Below the pieces are notes generated by a model. That model was not told the DNA's origin and made no database searches. It saw only the letters and a list, made by a program, of their open reading frames with translations. The position numbers were made by a program, and so were the translations under genes. A stretch of 11,122 bases of DNA from Pinguiococcus pyrenoidosus (lineage: Eukaryota; Sar; Pinguiophyceae; Pinguiochrysidales; Pinguiochrysidaceae), in assembly GCA_019677205.1 (NCBI GenBank), contig JAAMXY010002236.1:1-11122 (forward strand), written 5' to 3'. Of this stretch, positions 1 to 6,196 are shown piece after piece (position 1 is the stretch's first letter; every line of letters begins with the position of its first letter).

Positions 1-243
1 CGCCGCCACGCGTCCAGCTGGCCCATACTTCTGCTGCGCAAGGGCCTCCGCTTTCGTCTGCGGGACAACAAACACGCGGATTCAGAGAAAATGGCGGAAA
101 TTCCGGAAAAAATGGCCGAAAATACCGCCGAACCTCTCCAAATTCTTTAGCATGCTGCGCATTCGGTTACCCTGCGCCTCTGGCAGCGCCGCCGCCAGCT
201 CAAAGAGGTGCTCCAGGCCTCGCGGTGCCTCCTTGTTTGCCAT
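1..243 (-). CDS. 5' part of an unrecognised gene, cut by the left edge
   Basis: I do not recognise this protein. A minus-strand ATG at 243-241 opens a frame beginning MANKEAPRGLEHLFELAAAL, an alanine/leucine-rich helical stretch followed by a basic segment. It reads cleanly to 126 and then reaches a stop at about 77-75 unless spliced. A donor (GGCG|GTATTT, intron starting at 125) and an acceptor (CCCGCAG, ending at 58) are both phase 1. Joined, they continue as ...LERFG then DESGGPCAAEVWASW to the edge, so about 57 residues are visible. An alternative donor at 170 is in the same phase and would drop 15 residues. The frame stays open upstream of 243 to about 483, but with no further ATG, so 243 is the simplest start; T at -3 is not ideal context. 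The gene is divergent from the MYB gene. That a gene exists is moderately supported; its function is unknown. Confidence 0.42.
58..125 (-). other. Probable intron in the left partial gene
   Basis: 68 nt on the minus strand, starting GTATTT and ending TTGTCCCGCAG. It is T- and C-rich and has a branch-site-like CTCTGAATC about 25 nt before the acceptor. It removes an in-frame TGA. Its length matches the 70- and 75-nt introns proposed elsewhere in the window. On the plus strand it holds a loose direct repeat (ATGGCGGAAA / ATGGCCGAAA). Confidence 0.42.
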
Positions 244-323
244 GAAAGGGTTAAAAAGGGAAATACCGATGGAAAAAGGCGATTTTGTGGCGTTTTTCTT
301 CGCGTTCAAATCGAGGAAAAGTG

Positions 324-331
324 TCAGCTGA
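324..331. promoter_or_regulatory. TCAGCTGA palindrome upstream of the left gene
   Basis: A perfect 8-bp palindrome with an E-box core (CAGCTG), 81 bp upstream of the ATG at 243. It overlaps a second palindrome, CTGATCAG (328-335). The same 8-mer occurs three more times in the window, all in the FolD/CNB-like divergent promoter. A regulatory role is inferred from this distribution only. Confidence 0.35.
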
Positions 332-1152
332 TCAGTCGAGTTGTAACGTCTGTAGCGTCCATTATAATGCTCATGGATTCCTAAAATAATACCAATAGAG
401 ATAAAGTTCCCGATGATGGTGGATTTTGGCGCCGCTGCCAAGAGACTCCTGTACACCTGACGCAGCGTACACGGCCCGAACACGGCGCAGACACGAAGTA
501 AACAGGGGGGTGGAAGCCGTGTTCCCCTGCTGCCGAGTGCTTGCTTTCGCTCATTTCTTGGCTGGTTGGCTGTCTCAGCTCAGGCTTGCTTGGCTATGCA
601 CGAAATTCTCAAAAGCTAGAAGTTGCTTGCTTCTCTTTGCTGCTCCGCGACGCTTCGATTCAAGTTCTGTTCGAACAGTCGAGTCGACTCAGCCACAGCC
701 AAAAGCAGGTACTGCTGCCTCACGCACGCACGTCGACGTCGCTCCTCGTCGAAGAACATCATGGACATGATGGTGCGTGGCGAAAATAAGAAGAGCTGCC
801 GGGAGGGTCTCGAAGACGCGTCGCGCTGTAAAGCGCCCGCAGCGGGGGTGAAGACAGTTGAGCCGGCCCATGAAGCATCTGTCGAGGTGACATGGAACCA
901 AGTTGAAGCGGCGCGAATCTGCCGGTGCTAGAGCCGTGGTTGGGGCGTCTACCGAACGGAATCCCCCCGCAATTTGCATCAAGAGCCGTTCAACCCGGCG
1001 GCGGGACAGACGGATACCGCTTCGATTGGCCCAACGGATCCACAGCTCCGTAAGTCCTCCATACAAGAGGAACCTCCCCTTTCCTGACCACTCAGGATTG
1101 GCCCCGTCACATGAATCGGTCCCGCTATGCAGCTGTGCAATGCAGCGCTCAG

Positions 1153-1165
1153 CGGACCGGACTCT
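1153..1165 (+). promoter_or_regulatory. Motif CGGACCGGACTCT upstream of MYB, shared with 6067-6079
   Basis: This 13-mer is followed after 3 nt by ATGTTC. An identical 13-mer followed after 4 nt by ATGTTC lies upstream of the CNB-like gene. Both sit in the 5' flank of a plus-strand gene, here about 310 bp before the start codon. It could be a shared promoter or leader element, or a coincidence helped by GC-rich composition. Confidence 0.25.
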
Positions 1166-1472
1166 ACCATGTTCCAACTTGGCAACACGCCGCTGCATCG
1201 GACTTCCGCGCCGACTCGTCGCCAAAGCGCAGCTCTGCCGTGCCTGCCAGGTGCTGCTCGAGGTCCCAGGCGACGAGGTGCGAGCAGAGCGGGAGTTGGG
1301 TGCCAGCGCGGCGGGAGGGTCCAGCAGGAGTGCAGCGAGGAGCCGGGCTGCGGGAGCTCGCCGCGGCAGAGAGCCGGCCTTGCGGGGCAGGAGAGGCCCC
1401 TCTCGGCGTTGTGTTGGGGTCTAGGAGGCTGCCGGAGCAGAGCCGACAGGGTGCCAGGTCCGGGAGAGCAGG

Positions 1473-4256
1473 ATGAGCAAGCGCCGAGAGCACTACGACG
1501 CCGCCGGCGGCGGCGGCGGCCACCTTAGCAAGCGGACCAACAAGTCCATGACGCCCATCTGGTGAGATTCTGTCACTCTGGTGCCTGGGCCTTTGCATGT
1601 GGCGAGGCTGTGGCTCATTCTCGAGGGGACACGTAGGGTACGCGAGGCGCATGGCGAGGCGGCTGCGGCGCCGCCGATGAATATGGGCACCATGGACGTG
1701 CAGGACATCCTGGCGTCGAACCAACGCGCCTTTGCGGCGCGCTTTGCAAGCAGCGCACCCTCTGGGCCGGCGGAGTGGGGTATGCCAGCACGCGCAGGAG
1801 CGTCCGGAGCCGTCCAGCTCACCCGAGGCTCTCCATTGCGTCTTCCAGGGCAGGACGAGGACTCGGACGATGCGTATACTGGCGACTCTCCAACGGGCTC
1901 GGATCGGATGCGGAAGACGCGGCGGAGCAGCAAGAAGCACCTGGGAAGAGGGAGGTGGACGAAAGAGGAGGACGAGCGCCTTCGCGACTGCGTGCGCGAG
2001 TTCGGCCGCGACTTCGCGAAGATCGCGCAGCACATGGGGAACGGGCGAACGGAGACGCAGTGCATGCAGCGCTGGCGCAAGGTGCTCGAGCCGGGGCTGG
2101 TGCGAGGGCCGTGGACCAAGGAGGAGGACGACATGATCAAGCGCTGCATCGAGGAAGGCGTCATGAAGTGGAGCGAGATCGCCGAGCGCATTCCCGGCCG
2201 CATCGGGAAGCAGTGCCGCGAGCGCTGGTTCAACCACCTGGACCCCAGCCTCAAGAAGGGCGGCTGGACGGAGCAGGAGGACGCCATCCTCGTCGAGGCG
2301 CAGGCCAAGTGGGGCAACTCCTGGACGAAGATCGCGCGCCTGCTGCCCGGCCGCTCGGAGAACGCCGTCAAGAATCGCTGGAACTCGGCCACGAGGCGGC
2401 GGCACAAGCAGAACCAGTCCGGCGCGGGGCCCCACGTTGGCGCGGCGGCCAGGGCGAAGGCCTCTCTCGTGGTGGACGCGGCCGAGGAGAACGGCCTGCT
2501 GGACGACCTCAACATCAGCATCCACCCAGGCATGATCCGCGCCAAGCAGCTGGCGGAGGAGGCTAAGAAGCGCGGCGAGCCGTATGTCGATCCCTTCGAA
2601 GAAGCGCGCAAGGCGCTTCGCGCCAACGCAAGACGAGCCCAGACCCGCGGCGAGCCGCCCAACGCTTCTTCCGAGGTGTTCTACCGAAACAGCGGCGTTG
2701 CGCCCGCTCCGGAGGTGCACAATGCCTACAGCGCAGATGTGGACTTGGAGATGTTTGATCTCAATCCGGAGAGCTTCGACGTCGGCCTGGATCCCTACGC
2801 GGCGCAGTCGCGTAGGCCCCAGAGGTCCCAGTCCATCACCGAGATGGGCGACAAGGCCGTCAAGACGGAGACGCGGCGCCGCTCCAACACCACCACCGAC
2901 GAGCCTGGGAAGATCGTCAGCGGCGCCACGATGGAGAGCGTCTTCGGCCCGGCCTATAGCACGCTGACGGAGCGCGAGCAGGAGCTGATGCGCAGTGCGT
3001 ACCTCGCCGGCGTGTCCAAGCAGGACGACGGCTCGCCGGCCGATGCAACGCTGGCGGCCGAGTCGCAGGTCATCGAAGAGGGCTGGATGCCGGAGCGGCG
3101 GAAGGGCGCCAGCTGGGCGTCCGACCGCTTCGTCGTGACCGACCTGGACTCGTTGGCCTACAAGAGGAAGCCAGGTGTGGATGCCGGCCTGGAAGACAAG
3201 GCCGGCGAGAACCCCGAGGACAAGATGGGCCTCCCGGGCAACGACGACGAGCAGGAGGAGGACAACCTGTCGCTCAGCACGTCGTTCTTAAACATGTCGC
3301 TGGACAAGGACAACTTCCTCGACGACGTGGCCGCGCTCAGCAAGTCGCTGCCGCAGGCGGCGCTAGATGCGCTCACCGACGAGGCCAGCGGCGTGCTCGA
3401 CGAGGACATCAATGGGGCGGATCTGCCGCTGCTGGACCAAAGCACCGGCGGGGAGGACTTGCTGTCGCCGCTCGCGCAGTACCTTACGCGGGAGGCGCTG
3501 CAGGCCTCGAACCCCAACGAGTACTCCGACGGCGAGAAGAAGAAAGAAGGGTCGGGGTCGGGCGAGACCAAGATTGATCAGCCGGGCGCGGCGCGGGCCG
3601 ATGCCCACGCGCAGCAGCGCCGCTACTACAACATGGTCCGCCATCTGAATAGTCACAGGGGAGCAGACGGCAGCGCTCAGTCGAAGCAGCCGATGCAGCT
3701 GAGAGCTCCGGCGGCCTTCCCGCGCCAAGTGCCTGCGCAGGCGTCAGTCAACGCGGCCGTCCACAACGCGCAGCCGGGCATGGCTCCGTTCTCGTCGTCT
3801 TCGACGCCGTCGACGCAGGAGCTTCTTATGATGTACCGATCCCTCCAGGACAAGACCGGCAGCGGCGACGGCCTCCGGCAGATGCGGCCCAAGATGAGCT
3901 GCGTCTCCCCCGACCTCCGATCGGGGGCCAACTTCCCCAACACCGGCTCGCCCATGCTCCATCCGTCGATGAACTCGCGAATGAACATGCCGATGTCCGT
4001 TCAGCAGATGGTCTCCGCGTCGCCCATGTTCAACGCGCAGACGCAGGGCCTGCGCCCTTCATCGATGACGCCGAACGTTCCCTTCATGAACTCCGCGAGC
4101 AATATGAACCCGACAGACATGCGATTGCAGTCGCCGGCCGTCTCGGCCGCGCCGTCGCAGTCCGAGTACCGGGAGCGGCGGGATCCGGCGTCCGAATCGG
4201 GCGAGTACAGTCAGTCGCAGAGCATGATGTGGTCCATGCGCTCCGGAAGTTCATAG
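1473..4256 (+). CDS. R1R2R3 (c-Myb / 3R-MYB type) transcription factor
   Basis: Nuclear DNA-binding protein of the three-repeat MYB class. Proposed exons are 1473-1561 and 1637-4256, giving 902 residues. R1 runs from about 137 (GRWTKEED...QCMQRWRKVL, with Phe156 replacing the middle Trp). R2 has Trp189, 208 and 227 and contains GRIGKQCRERW, the same core as animal c-Myb. R3 has Trp240, 259 and 278 and ends in NAVKNRWNSATRRR, a basic patch that may serve as a nuclear signal. A charged helical segment follows (about 317-365). Two acidic, hydrophobic stretches (about 396-415 and 565-605) look like activation or interaction regions. An RRRS site at Ser446 fits a basophilic-kinase consensus. The last 100 residues are Met/Ser/Gln/Pro-rich. 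Animal and plant members of this family regulate cell-cycle genes; that role here is inference. The start at 1473 has A at -3 and yields a sensible basic, glycine-rich N-terminus; Met at 1678 or 1693 would be the unspliced alternatives. Confidence 0.95.
1562..1636 (+). other. Proposed first intron of the MYB gene
   Basis: 75 nt, starting GTGAGATTC and ending GGGACACGTAG. A branch-site-like GGCTCATTC has its A at 1616, 20 nt before the acceptor. The donor falls after TG of a Trp codon and the acceptor supplies G, restoring TGG and the MYB frame. Without splicing, the frame from 1473 ends at TGA 1563-1565 after 30 codons. A second in-frame acceptor at 1606 would make a 45-nt intron and add ten residues. 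Confidence 0.65.
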
Positions 4257-4274
4257 GCAGAGCAGCGTGAGAAT

Positions 4275-5841
4275 CTAACGTGAATTTTGTTGTGTTTCAA
4301 CGTCGCTGGTGGCTCGGATCGCGGCTATCAGCGTATTCTGGAGCAGCATCGCAATCGTCATCGGTCCTACGCCGCCCGGTACGGGCGTAATCAATCTGTT
4401 TTAACGAAGAAGGAAGAAGAGTCCGCCTGAGACGTTTCCCCGGGGCATCTTCCGCTCCCCAGCACCGGTTTGGCGCATCGTTTGCAACTCACCTAGCAGT
4501 CTGTTCGCAACTTTCAAAGTCGCAGTCGCCCACCAAGCGCCGCCCGGATTGCTTGGTGCTGTCTGGGATGGGATTGATTCCCACATCGATCACGACGCTG
4601 CCAGGCTTGAGCCATTCCCCCTGCGGTATGAGGAGGTAGAGGTTGGAGGCTCATGGTCTTCTACTCCCGTTTTCTTCCTCCATACATACTGCGGATCCGG
4701 ACTGACAAAGAGAGGTACGCACCTTGAGAAATCCTGGGCGCCCGACGGCGACCACCACGATGTCTGCCGCAGCCAGCAGCTCTTCCAGCTGCTTCGGAGG
4801 CGTCTTCGAGTGCGCCAGCGTTACGGTAGCGTCCCGCCTAGGAGCCAAAAGCATGGCACCCCATCAGCTCTCGTCTCAACTTCAGCTCATGCTGCAGCTT
4901 CAGCTCATGCTGCAGCTTCAGCTCATGCTTCAGCTTCAGCTCATGCTTCAGCTTCAGCTCATGCTTCAGCTTCAGCTCATGCAAATGCTGCCGATGCGAT
5001 CACAGTGTTGGGGCAGCAAAAGAAACGCCGGCGGAATGGGCCGTACCTCGACAGAAGCAGGGACATCGGCAGCCCCACAATGCTGCTACGGCCGATGACC
5101 ACCGCTTTCGCCCCCGCGATGGGCACATCATAATGTCTCAGAAGCGCTAGGCACCCTTTTGGCGTGCACGGCACCAGAAAATCCTGCACATCCGCCAGAG
5201 GAGAAGTCGATTTAGCCCGATCTTCAAGCCTCCACCGCCCTCCCGCTCACGTATCTGACCTCGTACTCGCCCTGGAGTCTTTGCAGTACCTCATCCAGGG
5301 CACTGGCCGGCCTCTCCACGTTTTTCTGGAGCATCGGGCGCCTTTGCAGATCGGCCAAGGCCCCCAGATGCACGGGATGCAGGCCGTCCACGTCTTTCGC
5401 GGGAGAAATCGCGCTGAGCACCACTCGCTGGTCCACGTGGTCGGGCAGCGGCAGTTGCACGAGGATTCCATGTACATCCGAGTCCTCATTGAGCTCCAAA
5501 ACCGTCTGCGTGAGCCGATCCTGACTCACAGTGGCGTCGAAATGCACCTCGTGGCTCTCAATCCCCACATCTTCGCACGCGCGACACTTAAAGCGCACAT
5601 ACGCCTCGCTGTCCGCGCGCGTGCCCACGCGCACCACCGCCAGCTTCACTTGGACGTCCCGACGCGCGCGCAAAACGGCCACATCGCTGCGCAATTGGCG
5701 CTGTAGAAGCGTTGACAAAGCTTTCCCGTCCATCCGCGCCGCAGAGCAGCTCAGCGCGCGGCGCGGCACGAGTCGCACGCTGGCGGACAGGCTCAGCACG
5801 AGGCTCAGACACATGCACGAGCGCCACTGGCTTCTTGACAT
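4275..5841 (-). CDS. folD: Bifunctional methylenetetrahydrofolate dehydrogenase/cyclohydrolase (FolD family), five exons
   Basis: Interconverts 5,10-methylene-, methenyl- and 10-formyl-tetrahydrofolate in one-carbon metabolism. Exons on the minus strand are 5841-5251 (3' end uncertain), 5183-5047, 4837-4723, 4620-4493 and 4395-4275. All junction phases agree, giving about 363 residues. Family signatures appear in order: SEAYVRFK with the catalytic Tyr81/Lys85 pair, [10 protein letters not shown] (Gln129), KDVDG (Asp150), PCTPKG, the dinucleotide-binding [36 protein letters not shown] and [12 protein letters not shown]. No formyl-THF synthetase domain follows, so this is the bifunctional form. 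The first 36 residues are basic with a hydrophobic [11 protein letters not shown] run and no acidic residues, suggesting a mitochondrial or other organelle leader. Oddities are LVGDCDF where VGDVDF is usual, HPVHLG where Asn usually follows, and extra residues before PCTPKG. Alternative exon 1 donors at 5289 and 5319 would give 350 or 340 residues. The gene is tail-to-tail with MYB, 18 bp apart. Confidence 0.93.
4396..4492 (-). other. FolD intron 4
   Basis: 97 nt with the near-perfect donor AG|GTGAGT and acceptor AAAACAG. It is phase 2: the split codon AG|A encodes Arg between ...CEQTA and LITPVPGG, exactly as expected for the family. Confidence 0.92.
4621..4722 (-). other. FolD intron 3
   Basis: 102 nt, donor AAG|GTGCGT, acceptor ATACCGCAG, phase 0. 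It joins ...VGRPGFLK to [10 protein letters not shown], matching the continuous family motif. Confidence 0.92.
4838..5046 (-). other. FolD intron 2, containing a minisatellite
   Basis: 209 nt, about twice the other FolD introns. Donor AG|GTACGG, acceptor GCTCCTAG, phase 2. The rebuilt codon AGG joins ...PMSLLLS to [11 protein letters not shown], as in homologues. About half the intron is the 18-bp tandem repeat listed separately. Confidence 0.9.
4880..4982. repeat. 18-bp tandem repeat inside FolD intron 2
   Basis: About 5.7 copies of CTTCAGCTCATGCTKCAG. Copies 1 and 2 (4880-4915) carry GCTGCAG; copies 3-5 (4916-4969) carry GCTTCAG; the last is cut at GCAAATG. The two sequence classes are blocked, which suggests stepwise expansion. 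Because the unit is a multiple of 3, it reads as a [12 protein letters not shown] peptide on the plus strand, but it lies wholly within an intron of the minus-strand gene. In the FolD transcript each unit contains CTGA, a branch-site-like word. Confidence 0.95.
5184..5250 (-). other. FolD intron 1 (donor uncertain)
   Basis: The acceptor is clear: CTTCTCCTCT tract, then GATGTGCAG, then exon 2 starting [10 protein letters not shown] at 5183, phase 0. A branch-like GGCTAAATC lies about 30 nt upstream of it. Three in-phase donors are possible: TAC|GTGAGC at 5250 (preferred, as it most resembles the other donors), GAG|GTACTG at 5289 and AAC|GTGGAG at 5319. They give introns of 67, 106 and 136 nt. 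An in-frame TGA follows the last candidate, so splicing is required. Confidence 0.75.
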
Positions 5842-5949
5842 GACAATTTCCGGGCTTAATGCGTGAAGTACGCACGAAGATCGGCGTAATCCGGGAATTA
5901 CCGTTGGAGAATTGGCTGGTTTTCCGCGGATTTCTCCGCAAGGGAGAAC

Positions 5950-6036
5950 GTCAGCTGATGCAGGTGGAAAGATCAAGATGGGGAAGAGGTCAGCTGATAC
6001 AATAGGAAGGATCAATATAGCTGAGATCAGCTGATG
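5950..6036. repeat. Degenerate 39-bp tandem repeat carrying TCAGCTGA palindromes
   Basis: Two units begin GTCAGCTGAT at 5950 and 5989, with roughly two-thirds of positions matching, including a shared GGAAAGATCAA / GGAAGGATCAA core. A third TCAGCTGA starts at 6027. The 8-mers are at 5951-5958, 5990-5997 and 6027-6034, spaced 39 and 37 bp, close to four helical turns. They lie 110-190 bp from the FolD start and 160-250 bp from the CNB-like start. Confidence 0.6.
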
Positions 6037-6060
6037 GGTCCACCGAGGTCCCGGACTTTT

Positions 6061-6079
6061 CCGGACCGGACCGGACTCT
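6061..6079 (+). promoter_or_regulatory. (CCGGA)3 run ending in the shared CGGACCGGACTCT motif
   Basis: Three perfect CCGGA units (6061-6075) overlap the 13-mer at 6067-6079, which also occurs at 1153-1165 upstream of MYB. At both sites ATGTTC follows 3-4 nt later. It lies about 120 bp before the CNB-like start codon, a plausible distance for a transcription start or leader element. Confidence 0.3.
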
Positions 6080-6083
6080 GCAA

Positions 6084-6125
6084 ATGTTCTTAAACCCTTC
6101 TTGCCGCCGCATTCCACGTCCGTAG
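6084..6125 (+). CDS. Short upstream ORF in the CNB-like gene leader
   Basis: ATG at 6084 followed by 12 more codons (MFLNPSCRRIPRP) and TAG at 6123-6125, 71 nt before the main ATG and in a different frame. If transcription starts upstream of it, it could reduce translation of the main frame. There is no evidence that the peptide itself has a function. Confidence 0.25.
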   Translation: MFLNPSCRRIPRP

Positions 6126-6196
6126 GTGGCGACCTCGCAAGTCCCGTGGCACCCCGCGGTTCTCGACCTGTCACTCGTGACAGAAAGGCCAGAAGA

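Larger units (their letters stand above)
244..1472. other. Divergent intergenic region without a convincing gene
   Basis: This 1.2-kb stretch separates the divergent left gene and the MYB gene. Its left third (about 250-420) is AT-rich. Read on the minus strand it carries CCAAT-type (392-396) and TATA-like (361-367) words upstream of the ATG at 243. Several open frames of 70-180 codons cross 430-1470 on both strands, but they overlap one another, have arginine/serine/cysteine-rich compositions typical of chance frames in GC-rich DNA, and show no domain I recognise. A short frame at 761-931 (MDMMVRGENKKSC...) is the least unlikely, but nothing supports it. GCTCATTTC at 549-557 resembles an initiator word and a strong donor-like GTAAGT lies at 1050-1055, so a 5'-UTR intron for MYB cannot be excluded. 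Confidence 0.5.
5842..6196. promoter_or_regulatory. Divergent promoter between FolD and the CNB-like gene
   Basis: This 355-bp spacer separates the two start codons (5841 minus, 6197 plus), so both promoters must lie here unless they extend into the genes. It is less GC-rich than the genes. It holds three TCAGCTGA palindromes within a 39-bp degenerate tandem repeat, a (CCGGA)3 run, the 13-mer shared with the MYB flank and a 13-codon upstream frame. No TATA box stands out. Confidence 0.7.

Noticed and set aside
736-931. Short frame MDMMVRGENKKSC... and loose downstream continuation, considered as a decayed mobile element
   Set aside because: No conserved catalytic motif, terminal repeats or target-site duplication could be seen.
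689-1225. 178-codon minus-strand frame in the divergent intergenic region
   Set aside because: No recognisable domain, Arg/Cys-rich, and overlapped by equally long frames on the other strand.
1164-2720. Long minus-strand open frame (about 518 codons) antisense to MYB
   Set aside because: It lies opposite the conserved MYB repeats, is Arg/Ala/Leu-rich, matches no family and is the expected shadow of a GC-rich coding strand.
4880-4982. Tandem array considered as a CRISPR array
   Set aside because: The 18-bp units are contiguous with no unique spacers, inside a eukaryotic intron.
4549-5133. Plus-strand frame with [12 protein letters not shown] repeats
   Set aside because: The repeat is a minisatellite within FolD intron 2 and the rest is antisense to FolD exons that carry clear family motifs.
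6101-6196. Upstream extension of the CNB-like protein from a TTG at 6101
   Set aside because: TTG is an unlikely eukaryotic start; ATG 6197 has A at -3 and opens a Ser-rich N-terminus directly before the first fold.
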